Origin: Clostridiales bacterium
Lineage (GTDB): Bacteria; Bacillota; Clostridia; Christensenellales; Aristaeellaceae
Length of the DNA: 64,000 nucleotides
Assembly (NCBI GenBank): GCA_004557125.1
Contig: SFET01000008.1
Coordinates: 19,752 to 83,751, forward strand
Direction of reading: 5' to 3'
Shown piece by piece: positions 16,219 to 24,511 of this stretch (positions are counted from its first letter, which is position 1; each line of letters opens with the position of its first letter). The position numbers and the translations under genes were made by a program. The notes under the pieces are model-generated. The model made no database searches and was not told the origin of the DNA. It saw nothing but the letters and a program-made list of their open reading frames with translations.

Positions 16219-17007
16219 TCAGCCCAGCGCCACATCCAGCACCATCATCAGCGCAAAGCCCAGCGCCGCGCCGATGGTTCCGATGTTGGAGTGCGCGCCC
16301 GCCTGGGACTCGGGGATCAGCTCCTCCACCACCACGTAGATCATCGCGCCCGCCGCGAAGGCCAGGATGGCGGGCAGCGCGGGCTGGATCAGCGAGGTGA
16401 GCAGGATCGTCAGGATCGCGCCCACCGGCTCCACCACGCCGGAGAGGAAGCCGTAGGCAAAGGCGCGCCTGCGGCTCAGGCCCGTGCTCATCAGCGGCAT
16501 GGAGATGATGGCGCCCTCGGGGAAGTTCTGAATCGCAATGCCCACGGCCAGGGCGAACGCGCCCGCCGTGGAGATCAGCGCGCTGCCGGAGAGCATACCC
16601 GCCAGCACCACGCCCACCGCCATGCCCTCCGGCAGGTTGTGCAGCGCCACGGCCAGCACCAGCATCTTGGACTTGCCCAGGCCGCAGTGGCAGCCCTCGG
16701 GGCAGTCGGAATCCATGTGCATGTGGGGAATCAGCGTGTCCAGCAGCAGCAGGAAGCCGATGCCCGCCAGAAAGCCCAGCGCCGCGGGCAGCCAGGCCAC
16801 GCCGCCGGCCGCCTCCGCCATCTCGATGGACGGAATCAGCAGCGACCACACCGACGCCGCAATCATCACGCCGGATGCAAAGCCCAGCAGCGCCTTTTGC
16901 AGCCGGGGCTGCATCTCCCCCTTCATCAGAAAGACCATCGCCGAACCCAGCGTGGTGCCCGCCAGCGGAATCACCGCGCCGAAGAATGCCAGTGCCGCGT
17001 TGCTCAT
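16219..17007 (-). CDS. ZIP-family metal transporter
   Basis: This 262-residue membrane protein of the ZIP family imports Zn, Fe or Mn. It has eight predicted membrane segments. A cytoplasmic His/Cys-rich loop (IPHMHMDSDCPEGCHCG) follows segment three, and the metal path is marked by AVALHNLPEGMAVGV and AIQNFPEGAIIS. The start has GAAGGGAG upstream. It is divergent from a small membrane-protein gene, and a perfect palindrome at 17048-17066 lies between them, suggesting metal-responsive control. Confidence 0.92.
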   Translation of the reverse strand: MSNAALAFFGAVIPLAGTTLGSAMVFLMKGEMQPRLQKALLGFASGVMIAASVWSLLIPSIEMAEAAGGVAWLPAALGFLAGIGFLLLLDTLIPHMHMDSDCPEGCHCGLGKSKMLVLAVALHNLPEGMAVGVVLAGMLSGSALISTAGAFALAVGIAIQNFPEGAIISMPLMSTGLSRRRAFAYGFLSGVVEPVGAILTILLTSLIQPALPAILAFAAGAMIYVVVEELIPESQAGAHSNIGTIGAALGFALMMVLDVALG

Positions 17008-17047
17008 ATTTGTTCTCCCTTCTTCTGTACCGCCATCAAAAAGTGCC

Positions 17048-17066
17048 GGCTTTCCTATGGAAAGCC
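17048..17066. promoter_or_regulatory. Palindromic operator candidate between divergent genes
   Basis: GGCTTTCC-TAT-GGAAAGCC is a perfect 8-bp inverted repeat. It overlaps the region 17 bp upstream of the plus-strand -10 and lies about 40 bp from the ZIP start, so one bound regulator could control both genes. Confidence 0.5.
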
Positions 17067-17077
17067 ACCGTTGATTG

Positions 17078-17086
17078 TGCTATAAT
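17078..17086 (+). promoter_or_regulatory. Extended -10 promoter of the small membrane-protein gene
   Basis: TGC-TATAAT (17078-17086) is an extended -10. The -35 position (17058-17063, TGGAAA) matches only in part and lies inside the palindrome. Confidence 0.65.
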
Positions 17087-17151
17087 ACATGTGTTACTTA
17101 TTATGTAACCGGCCCGTGCCGGTGAAAAACGCCCAAAGTGAGGAAATGTCC

Positions 17152-17406
17152 ATGAAAAACGCTGAAAAGATTTTCAATATCGGCCAGTTGCTGATGATTC
17201 TTGGATCGATCCTGTATCTGGTGGAGCTGGTGGTGCTGCGCAGCGAGGCGCTGACGCTGCCCATCGCCATCGTGTACATCATTTCCATGGTGCTGATGCT
17301 GATCGGCTGGATCGGCACCCGCGACGCGCGCAAGGCCCGCAAGGAGCAGCAGAAGCGCGAAGCCGAGGCCGCAAAGCAGGCCAAAAAGACCGGCGCAGCT
17401 GCCTGA
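17152..17406 (+). CDS. Small two-helix membrane protein, function unknown
   Basis: This 84-residue protein starts MKNAEKIFNIGQLLMILGSI. It has two hydrophobic segments and a highly charged C-terminal tail rich in Lys, Glu and Ala (KARKEQQKREAEAAKQAKK), probably a cytoplasmic helix. I start it at 17152 because AGGA sits seven bases upstream and an earlier ATG at 17089 would fall at the transcription start. An aldo/keto reductase gene follows 17 bp downstream, so the two share a transcript. No function can be assigned. Confidence 0.7.
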   Translation: MKNAEKIFNIGQLLMILGSILYLVELVVLRSEALTLPIAIVYIISMVLMLIGWIGTRDARKARKEQQKREAEAAKQAKKTGAAA

Positions 17407-17423
17407 GAGAGGGAGGACGAAGG

Positions 17424-18428
17424 ATGATTTACGGTTCCGTACCCCATGTGGACAAGCCCGTATCCCGCATCGTGTTCGGCACGGCGACGCCGAAGATGTT
17501 CGCCGCCTTCCGCTCGGTCTATGAAAGCGCGCCGGACTTCGACCAGCGCCTGCAGACCGCCTTCGAGCTGCTGGACTCCATGTACGCCCTGGGCGTGAAC
17601 TGCTTCGACTGCGCCGATCACTACGGCGAGGAGCCACTGGGCGAGTGGATGGAGGCCCGGGGCCTGCGGGACAAGGTGGTGATCCTCGCCAAGGGCGCGC
17701 ACCACAACCGCTGGCGCAAGCGCGTCACCGACTTCGACATCCTGCACGACTGCCACAACACCCTGGCCAAGCTCAAGACGGATCATCTGGACATGTACCT
17801 GCTGCACCGTGACGATCCCAGCGTGCCCGTCGGGCCCATCGTGGACGTGCTGAACCGCCTGTACGACGAGGGCAAGATCGGCGCCATCGGCGCGTCCAAC
17901 TGGACCCTCGAGCGCTTTCAGGAGGCCAACGACTACGCCCTGAAGCACAATTTGCAACCCTTCAGCGTGGTCAGCCCCAACTTCGGCCTGGCGGATCAGG
18001 TGAACGATCCCTGGGGCGGCGGCTGCGTGACCATCTCCGGCCCCAACGGCAGGGCCGCCCGCCGCTTCTATGCCGAGAACCACATCCCGGTGTTCGCCTA
18101 CTCCCCGCTGGCCCGGGGCTTCTTCTCCGGCCGGCTGGACAGCGCCCATCCCGAGCGCGCCGCCGAGCTGCTGGACGAGGCCGGCGTGAAGGGCTACTGC
18201 TGCCCGGAGAACTTCGAGCGCCTGCGCCGCTGCGAGATCCTGGCGAAGGAGAAGGGCGTGCCGGTTGCGCAGATCGCCATGGCCTGGATCTTCAGCCACA
18301 AAGATCTGGACGTGTTCGCGCTGTCCGGCTCCACCAACGTGGAGAATCAGAAGCTGAACATCGCCGCCTGCGAATATCCGCTGACTGCAGAGGAGTGCGC
18401 CTGGCTGGATCTTACGTGCGAGCGCTGA
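17424..18428 (+). CDS. Aldo/keto reductase
   Basis: This 334-residue NAD(P)H-dependent reductase has the (beta/alpha)8 AKR fold. The catalytic tetrad is visible: D62 and Y67 in NCFDCADHYGEE, K90 in VVILAK and H128 in MYLLHRD. The cofactor-binding segment near the C-terminus reads ALSGSTNVENQKLN. Substrates in the family range from sugars to aldehydes, and nothing nearby narrows this. It is co-transcribed with the small membrane protein and ends at a strong hairpin. Confidence 0.9.
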   Translation: MIYGSVPHVDKPVSRIVFGTATPKMFAAFRSVYESAPDFDQRLQTAFELLDSMYALGVNCFDCADHYGEEPLGEWMEARGLRDKVVILAKGAHHNRWRKRVTDFDILHDCHNTLAKLKTDHLDMYLLHRDDPSVPVGPIVDVLNRLYDEGKIGAIGASNWTLERFQEANDYALKHNLQPFSVVSPNFGLADQVNDPWGGGCVTISGPNGRAARRFYAENHIPVFAYSPLARGFFSGRLDSAHPERAAELLDEAGVKGYCCPENFERLRRCEILAKEKGVPVAQIAMAWIFSHKDLDVFALSGSTNVENQKLNIAACEYPLTAEECAWLDLTCER

Positions 18429-18482
18429 TGCTGCGTGCAGCAACTCCCGGTCGCTTCAAGCATCGGTACAACTGAACAGACT

Positions 18483-18514
18483 GCGGCCCCGCCCGATTGG
18501 GCGGGGCCGCTTTG
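18483..18514. terminator. Shared terminator of convergent transcripts
   Basis: A 12-bp perfect stem GCGGCCCCGCCC / GGGCGGGGCCGC with loop GATT is followed by TTTGCG. It stands between the aldo/keto reductase (plus) and the sugar-binding gene (minus). Confidence 0.8.
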
Positions 18515-18550
18515 CGCAATCAGTGCGCAGACTTCAATCGATGCCGAAGA

Positions 18551-19564
18551 TTACAGGATGTCGATCCAGGCGTCAACGGTCTCGGTGTTGAACACATTCA
18601 GCTTGTTCAGGTACAGGATGGTGGCGCCTGCATCGTCCTTGGCTTCGACGGTCAGGTCATAGTCACCAGCCACAACGTTGTCGCCGGCAGCGCCGGTGAT
18701 GTCGCCGTTGACCAGAGCAACTGCCGCATAGGAGGCGACGTAGCCCAGGTCGATGGGGTTCCACAGGAAGGTCTCGTCGCAGATGCCAGCCTCGATGAAG
18801 GTCTTCATGTCGGAGGCCAGGGTCAGACCGGTGACCTTAACGTCGCGGCCGGCGTCCTGGATGCACTTGGAGACGGCGGGAGCGCCAACGGTGGTGGGAA
18901 CGATCAGGCCCTTGAGGTCAGGATACTGGTTCAGCAGAGCCTGGGTCTCGTCGAAGGACTTCTGATACTCGTCATCGCCGTACACAACGCCGACGTACTC
19001 GATGTTGGCATAGGCCTCGTTGGCTTCCAGCTCCTCCTCGATGTAGGAGATCCACAGGTTCTGGTTCGGAGCGGTGGCCATTGCGGACACGACGCCGATC
19101 TGGCCCTCGTAGTTCACGGACTTGGCGATGGACTCGAGCAGGGTCAGGCCGATGTTCTTGGCAGAGGAGGGCTGCACGTCCAGATCGCGGCCGGGATAGG
19201 CAACCTCAGCGTCGTAGGACACAACCTTGATGCCCTCTTCCATGGCCTGGGTGCACACGTCAACCAGAGCGTCGGGGTCGTTCGCGGAGATGACCAGAGC
19301 ATCCACGCCCTTGGAGATGAAGTTCTCGATGATGCGGATGGCGCCGTCGCTGGAACCATCGTCGGGGCCGTCATGCTCGAAGGTGAAGCCGAGCTCGTCG
19401 GCAGCCTTCTGCACGCCTTCAACGGAAGCCTGGAAGTAGGCGTTACCGGACTGCTTGTAAACGACGCCGATGTACAGGCCGTCGCCGGGCTTTGCCTCTG
19501 CAAAGGCAGAGGACAGGGTGAGCACGATCAGTGCTGCGAGGACGATTGCAAGGATTTTCTTCAT
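18551..19564 (-). CDS. Rhamnose/AI-2-type sugar ABC transporter, substrate-binding protein
   Basis: This 337-residue exported binding protein of the periplasmic-binding-4 type is closest in style to RhaS/LsrB. The signal peptide ends SSAFA-EAK with no lipobox Cys. The mature part opens YIGVVYKQSGNAYFQASVEG and includes ALVISANDPDALVDVCTQAM and VVSYDAEVAYPGRDLDVQP, features of the RhaS/LsrB branch of sugar-binding proteins. It is the last gene of the four-gene transporter operon, with a terminator downstream. Rhamnose, another deoxy- or pentose sugar, or AI-2 are possible ligands. Confidence 0.85.
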   Translation of the reverse strand: MKKILAIVLAALIVLTLSSAFAEAKPGDGLYIGVVYKQSGNAYFQASVEGVQKAADELGFTFEHDGPDDGSSDGAIRIIENFISKGVDALVISANDPDALVDVCTQAMEEGIKVVSYDAEVAYPGRDLDVQPSSAKNIGLTLLESIAKSVNYEGQIGVVSAMATAPNQNLWISYIEEELEANEAYANIEYVGVVYGDDEYQKSFDETQALLNQYPDLKGLIVPTTVGAPAVSKCIQDAGRDVKVTGLTLASDMKTFIEAGICDETFLWNPIDLGYVASYAAVALVNGDITGAAGDNVVAGDYDLTVEAKDDAGATILYLNKLNVFNTETVDAWIDIL

Positions 19565-19630
19565 GAGAGTATCCTCCTTAAAATATTTTTTTGCCCTCAG
19601 GCAAAACTTGGACTGAGTTCAATGCGGCGA

Positions 19631-20698
19631 TCAGTGGGCCGCGGTCTCCGCGCGCTGCTTGCGCACGCGGTTTGCGTTCTTCACATCCTGCAGAATGTTG
19701 GGCAGCAGCACCGACAAAATCAGGATCACGCCGACGGAGAGGTTGACCGAGCTGTCCGCGAAGCCGAACAGCGTGCCCAGGCCGATCTTCACGATGCCGA
19801 AGATGAACAGGGAGATGACCGCGCCGATGACGCTGCCCTTGCCGCCGTCGGTGGAGAAGCCGCCGAGCACGGCTGCGGCGATGGCGTACATGTGGTAGCC
19901 GTCCATGATGTCCGCCTTGACGGAGGAGGACGTTGCGCCCACGAAGAACAGGCCGGTCACGGCGCTCATCAGGCCCGCCACGATGTAGCAGCCCACCTTG
20001 ATGCGGTCCACCCGGATGCCCGAGAAGCGCGCCGCCGTGGCGTTGGTGCCGATGGCGAAAATGCGGCGTCCGGTGGGCATCAGGTGCAGCACCACGAAGA
20101 AGATGGCTGCGCAGACCAGGAAGATGGGAATCATCACCGGGAGCTTGAAGGAGCCGCAATCAATCATGCTGTTCAGGTTCTTCAGCATGCCGAAGGTGTC
20201 ATCCTTGAAGGTGATGGTCTCGCCGCCGATCAGCAGGTAGCTGAAGCCGCGGAAGAACAGCTGGGTGGCCAGCGTAATAATCATGGGGAAGAGCTCCTTG
20301 AAGCGCGTGACCAGAATGCCGTTGATCGCGCCGCAGAGCACGCCCACCAGCAGGCAGGCCGCGATGGACAGCGCGAAGGCCAGGCCGTTGCCCATGCCGC
20401 CGACGGTGAGCGCGCGGTAGAGCACCGCCAGCACCACCACGCTCAGCGTGGCGATTGCGCCCACGGAGATGTCCATGTCGCCCAGCGCCAGGATCAGCAT
20501 CATGCCCAGCGTCATGAAGGAGTAGAGCATGTAAGGGCGCAGGGACTTGATGATGTTGGCGAAGTTGAACACGTCCTTCTTGGCCAGGCCCGCCGCCAGA
20601 TTCGCGGAGTCCTTCATATTAAAGACGATGCAGACCAGGGCCATCAGGCAAATCAGGAAGAACTCCCAGCTCTTGAAGAAGGATTTAACTTTTTTCAT
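19631..20698 (-). CDS. Sugar ABC transporter permease (RbsC family), second permease
   Basis: This 355-residue permease of the ribose/rhamnose (CUT2) class has about ten membrane segments. The conserved regions LALGDMDISVGAIATLSVV and GRRIFAIGTNATAARFSGIRV contact the ATPase. Its ATG overlaps the stop of the preceding permease (ATGA at 20698). Two different permease genes in one CUT2 operon is the arrangement of rhamnose and AI-2 systems, where the channel is a heterodimer. Confidence 0.9.
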   Translation of the reverse strand: MKKVKSFFKSWEFFLICLMALVCIVFNMKDSANLAAGLAKKDVFNFANIIKSLRPYMLYSFMTLGMMLILALGDMDISVGAIATLSVVVLAVLYRALTVGGMGNGLAFALSIAACLLVGVLCGAINGILVTRFKELFPMIITLATQLFFRGFSYLLIGGETITFKDDTFGMLKNLNSMIDCGSFKLPVMIPIFLVCAAIFFVVLHLMPTGRRIFAIGTNATAARFSGIRVDRIKVGCYIVAGLMSAVTGLFFVGATSSSVKADIMDGYHMYAIAAAVLGGFSTDGGKGSVIGAVISLFIFGIVKIGLGTLFGFADSSVNLSVGVILILSVLLPNILQDVKNANRVRKQRAETAAH

Positions 20699-21711
20699 CA
20701 GATGTTCCTCCTTGCCAGGTCCTGCTTGTTGGCGATGCGCTGGAGAATGACGTTCAGCAGGATTGCGAACAGCAGCAGGATACCCTTCACAAATTCAGTG
20801 ATCATCGAATTGCCGATGCCCAGCATCGGGATGGCGTTGTCGATCAGGGCGATCATCACCGCGCCGATCACCACGCCGGTGATCTTGCCGTAGCCGCCGG
20901 TGACGCTCACGCCGCCCAGCACGCAGGCCGCGATGGTGAACATCTCGTTGCCGTTCGCGGTGCCCTTTTCCACCGCGTTGTAGAAGCTCAGCCACATGAC
21001 GCCCGCAAGGCCCGCGGTCGCGCCGCAGATCACGTGGGCCAGCACCTTGATGCGGTTGATCGGCACGCCGCGCATCTGGGCCGCCTCGGCGTTGGAGCCG
21101 ACGGCGTAGAGGTTGCGGCCGGTGCGGGTGTACTTGAGGAACACGCCGGTGAGCACCGTCACCGCAATGGCCATCCACACCAGCAGCGGAAGGCCCAGGA
21201 AGCTGTTGCCGGTCAGGAAGCTGGCAAAAGAGGGGGTCAGGTCGGTGGGGTTGATCTTGTTCATGCCCATCAGCCACTGCATGGGGATCAGCGCGCGCAC
21301 GATGTAGCTGGTGGACAGGGTCACGATGATGGCGATGACCCGGCCGTAGCTCATCAGCACGCCGTTGACCGCGCCGATGAGTGCGCCGATGCCGATGCCC
21401 AGCGCGAACATCAGGAAGGTGGATTCAATCGCGCCCATGCCCATCAGCTTGCCGGCCACGCAGCCCACGAAGGCCAGGATGGCGGTGATGGAGATGTCGA
21501 TGGAGCCCACCAGCAGCACGCACAGCATGCCGCAGGACATGACCATGTTGATGGAACCGTTCTTCAGAACGTTCATGTAGGACTTGGGGATGTAGCCCGG
21601 AACGCGGATGCTGATCGCCACCAGAAGCAGCACCAGCACCGCCAACAGCGGGATTTCGCGGTGCTCAATCAGCAGCGCGTACAGGGGCTTGCGCTCTTTC
21701 TTTGTCTGCAT
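20698..21711 (-). CDS. Sugar ABC transporter permease (RbsC family), first permease
   Basis: This 337-residue CUT2 permease has about nine to ten membrane segments. It contains VGSIDISITAILAFVGCVAG and TGRNLYAVGSNAEAAQMRGVP, the counterparts of those in its partner. It begins 18 bp after the ATPase gene and ends by overlapping the second permease. Loop composition differs clearly between the two permeases, which argues for a heterodimeric channel rather than a recent duplicate. Confidence 0.9.
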   Translation of the reverse strand: MQTKKERKPLYALLIEHREIPLLAVLVLLLVAISIRVPGYIPKSYMNVLKNGSINMVMSCGMLCVLLVGSIDISITAILAFVGCVAGKLMGMGAIESTFLMFALGIGIGALIGAVNGVLMSYGRVIAIIVTLSTSYIVRALIPMQWLMGMNKINPTDLTPSFASFLTGNSFLGLPLLVWMAIAVTVLTGVFLKYTRTGRNLYAVGSNAEAAQMRGVPINRIKVLAHVICGATAGLAGVMWLSFYNAVEKGTANGNEMFTIAACVLGGVSVTGGYGKITGVVIGAVMIALIDNAIPMLGIGNSMITEFVKGILLLFAILLNVILQRIANKQDLARRNI

Positions 21712-21729
21712 TTCTTCTGCTCCCTTCGG

Positions 21730-23220
21730 TCATTCCTTGCTCTTGGGCATCGCTGCCTTGAGGATGGTGTCCTGGGTCAGGCCCTCCGCCTGGAACTCGG
21801 CGGAGACCTTGCCCTCGCTCATCACGTAGATGCGGTCGGACATGTTCATGACCTCGGGCATCTCGGAGGAGATCATCAGGATGCCCATGCCCTGGGATGC
21901 CAGATCGCTCATGATCTCATAGATCTGGGCCTTGGAACCCACGTCCACGCCCTTGGTGGGCTCGTCGAGGATGATGAGCTTGGGATCCGCCGCCAGCTGC
22001 TTGGCCACAACCACCTTCTGCTGGTTGCCGCCGGAGAGCGCGCCGGTGTGGGTGTTGCTGTCGGGGGCCTTCACGGCCAGCAGCTTCTTCAGATCGTCGG
22101 AGAAGGTATATTCCTTGTTCTTGTTCAGGAAAATGCCGTAGATGCACTTCTCCAGAACGGAGAGGGAGATGTTGTAGTTGATGGACCAGGACAAAAGCAG
22201 CGCCTGCTTCTGCCGGTCCTCGGGCAGCAGGCCGATGCCCTTCTTCATGGCCTCGATGGGCTTGATGCCGGTGATCTTCTCGCCGCCAAAGTACACCTCG
22301 CCGCTGTCGGGCTTGGTGATGCCGAACACGGCCTCCATGACCTCGGTGCGGCCCGCGCCAACCAGGCCGGTCAGGCCCACGATCTCGCCGGCGTGCACGT
22401 TCAGGCTCACGTCCCTGAAGTAGCCCGTGCGGCTGAGCTTGTCGATCTTCAAAAGCTCCCCGCCGATCTCGGTCTTCTTCTTGGGGAAGAGCTGGGTGAT
22501 CTCGCGGCCCACCATGTGGTGCACCAGGATGTGCTCCTCCACGGGCATGTCCCAGGTGCCGATGTACTGGGCGTCGCGGAACACGGTCACGCGGTCTGCA
22601 AGGCCGTAGATGTCCTCAAAGCGGTGGGAGATCAGGATGATGGCGGTGCCCTGGTCGCGCAGCTTGCGGGAGATGGCGTACAGATCCTCGCTCTCGCGGC
22701 GGGACAGCGCGGCGGTGGGCTCGTCCATGATCAGAATCTTCGCGTTCATAGACAGTGCCTTGGCGATCTCGACCAGCTGCTGCTGGGCAACCGACAGGGA
22801 GCCCACGGAGACCGTCGGGCTGAAGTCCGCGCCCACGGAATCCAACAGCTTCTTTGCCTCCCTGTTGGCCTTGTTCCAGTTGATGAACGGGCCGCACTTG
22901 AACTCGTGGCCGATGAAGATGTTCTCCGCCACGGACAGGTCGGGGTAGGACGCGGCGTGCTGGTAGATGGCCGCGATGCCGTACTTCTGGGCGACGATGG
23001 GATCGCTCATGACCACCTTCTTGCCCTCCAGGATGATCTCGCCGCCGTCCGGCTGATGCACGCCCGTCAGGGTCTTGATGAAGGTGGATTTGCCCGCGCC
23101 GTTTTCGCCCACCAGCGCGTGGATCTCGCCCGGCTTCAGATTGAAGCGCACCTTGTCCAGTGCCTTCACGCCGGGGAAGATCTTCGTAATGTCATTGAGC
23201 TCGAGTATGTACTCTGACAT
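21730..23220 (-). CDS. Sugar ABC transporter, tandem ATP-binding protein (RbsA/RhaT/LsrA type)
   Basis: This 496-residue protein has two fused nucleotide-binding domains. NBD1 (1-240) has Walker A GENGAGKST, the degenerate signature LSVAQQQLVEIAKAL and Walker B ILIMDEPTAAL. NBD2 (about 250-490) has a degenerate Walker A GLVGAGRTE, signature LSGGNQQKVVVAKQL and Walker B LIILDEPTKG. The motif AIYQHAASYPDLSVAENIF is typical of the RhaT/LsrA branch. GGAGGT precedes the ATG. It is the first gene of the transporter operon, opposite an AraC regulator. Confidence 0.92.
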   Translation of the reverse strand: MSEYILELNDITKIFPGVKALDKVRFNLKPGEIHALVGENGAGKSTFIKTLTGVHQPDGGEIILEGKKVVMSDPIVAQKYGIAAIYQHAASYPDLSVAENIFIGHEFKCGPFINWNKANREAKKLLDSVGADFSPTVSVGSLSVAQQQLVEIAKALSMNAKILIMDEPTAALSRRESEDLYAISRKLRDQGTAIILISHRFEDIYGLADRVTVFRDAQYIGTWDMPVEEHILVHHMVGREITQLFPKKKTEIGGELLKIDKLSRTGYFRDVSLNVHAGEIVGLTGLVGAGRTEVMEAVFGITKPDSGEVYFGGEKITGIKPIEAMKKGIGLLPEDRQKQALLLSWSINYNISLSVLEKCIYGIFLNKNKEYTFSDDLKKLLAVKAPDSNTHTGALSGGNQQKVVVAKQLAADPKLIILDEPTKGVDVGSKAQIYEIMSDLASQGMGILMISSEMPEVMNMSDRIYVMSEGKVSAEFQAEGLTQDTILKAAMPKSKE

Positions 23221-23375
23221 GGTATTACCTCCGCTTCCTGCGTTTTCCCACGAGGTTCGACGAAGGGCGCGGCCGCATCGATGTCAACATTCCAGAATCC
23301 GCGCCCAATATGTTCACAATGTTGGCCTCCGGATTCCACAGTTCAATGCCGGTGTTCTCCACATTCCCTTCGATT

Positions 23376-23400
23376 CATTCAAATATTCCGCACTTGAATG
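23376..23400. promoter_or_regulatory. Inverted repeat over the AraC-gene -35 box
   Basis: CATTCAA-N11-TTGAATG is a perfect 7-bp inverted repeat. Its right arm is the -35 hexamer of the araC-type promoter, a position suited to autoregulation. Confidence 0.5.
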
Positions 23401-23422
23401 TTCGCATAATTTGATATATAAT
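23394..23422 (+). promoter_or_regulatory. Promoter of the AraC-family regulator
   Basis: TTGAAT (23394-23399), a 17-bp spacer and TATAAT (23417-23422). A leader of about 105 nt precedes the start codon. Confidence 0.8.
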
Positions 23423-23533
23423 AGTATAAATCGTTAAAAGCATGTTGTCATTGCCAAGTGTTGGTGCATAATTACGGAATCTTGGCATTTTATCTTCCCG
23501 TGAACGATTGCAAAAGAAGGAGAGAAATCAGCC

Positions 23534-24454
23534 ATGGCGGGTGTGAAACTGAGCTTCAACCTGGATCTGACGGACGAGTCCCTGTGGATCACGGTGACGG
23601 CCTCCCAGGCTGTGCGCTCCTCCATCGCCTATGTGCAGGAGCTGGGGGATTTCTACTGCGGCCCGGACTACTACACCACCCGTGAAAACCTGCCCTCCTA
23701 CCTGATCAAGATGTGCGTCAGCGGTGAAGGCACGCTGGATTACGACGGTCAGAGCTACGTCATTCGCCCGGGCCACCTGTTCTGGATCGACTGCACCAAG
23801 CCCCAGTACTACCGCACCTCGCCCGCAAAGGGCAACTGGCACATTCTGTGGGTGCACTTCTACGGCGCGCCCTGCGAGGCCTACTACAAGCTGTTCCTGG
23901 CGCAGAACGAGGGCCGCGTGGTGGTGCGTCCCAGCTCGGACATGGCCATCCGCAGCACGCTGGACACGCTGCTCAAGCTGTATCTGGAGGGCGGCAACAC
24001 GCTGCAGGACGACGTGCAGGCCTCGGCCATGCTGACCCAGCTGATGTCCCACTGCATCCACGCGGCCGGCATGCACAGCGCCAACCGCCTGCCCACCTAC
24101 GTGATCGACGCCCGCAGCTACATCAACCTGCACTACGCCGAGCGCGTCACACTGGACGATCTCTCCCACGCCATCTCCATCAACAAGTTCTACCTGCAGA
24201 AGCTGTTCAAGCGCTGCATCGGACTTTCGCCCAACGAATACCTGATCCACACCCGCCTGACCCACGCCAAGCAGCTGCTGCGCAGCACCTCCACGCCCAT
24301 CAACCAGATCGTCATGGACGTGGGCTTCAACAACATCGGCCACTTCATCACGCTGTTCAAGCGGTACGAGGGCATCACCCCCAGCGCCTACCGCAGGCGC
24401 TGGTACAACCCCGACGCGCCCGTCCTCTCCGACGAGGAGGAAGCGGAGGAATGA
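23534..24454 (+). CDS. AraC-family transcriptional regulator
   Basis: This 306-residue regulator has an N-terminal cupin sugar-sensing domain (about 25-160, with GEGTLDYDGQSYVIRPGHLFWID) and a C-terminal double helix-turn-helix (about 200-295). The HTH contains LDDLSHAISINKFYLQKLFK and the typical second helix region INQIVMDVGFNNIGHFITLF. It is divergent from the CUT2 transporter, so it most likely activates that operon when the sugar is present. AGGAGAG precedes the ATG, and a strong terminator follows. Confidence 0.92.
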   Translation: MAGVKLSFNLDLTDESLWITVTASQAVRSSIAYVQELGDFYCGPDYYTTRENLPSYLIKMCVSGEGTLDYDGQSYVIRPGHLFWIDCTKPQYYRTSPAKGNWHILWVHFYGAPCEAYYKLFLAQNEGRVVVRPSSDMAIRSTLDTLLKLYLEGGNTLQDDVQASAMLTQLMSHCIHAAGMHSANRLPTYVIDARSYINLHYAERVTLDDLSHAISINKFYLQKLFKRCIGLSPNEYLIHTRLTHAKQLLRSTSTPINQIVMDVGFNNIGHFITLFKRYEGITPSAYRRRWYNPDAPVLSDEEEAEE

Positions 24455-24466
24455 ACTCCACAGCAA

Positions 24467-24510
24467 GGGGCGGCGGTTCCATTGATGGAACCGCCGCCCC
24501 AGTATTTTTG
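24467..24510. terminator. Terminator between AraC gene and RCC1-repeat gene
   Basis: A 16-bp perfect stem GGGGCGGCGGTTCCAT / ATGGAACCGCCGCCCC with loop TG is followed by AGTATTTTTG on the plus strand. It directly abuts the minus-strand stop at 24512. Confidence 0.85.
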
Positions 24511-24511
24511 T

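Larger units (their letters stand above)
23221..23533. promoter_or_regulatory. Divergent control region between sugar transporter and AraC regulator
   Basis: This 313-bp AT-richer spacer holds no gene. It has several near-copies of ATTCC / GGAAT with flanking A/T (for example CATTCCAG, GATTCCAC, CATTCCCT, TATTCCGC), which could be regulator half-sites. The AraC promoter and an inverted repeat lie at its right part. I found no convincing promoter for the minus-strand operon. Confidence 0.55.
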
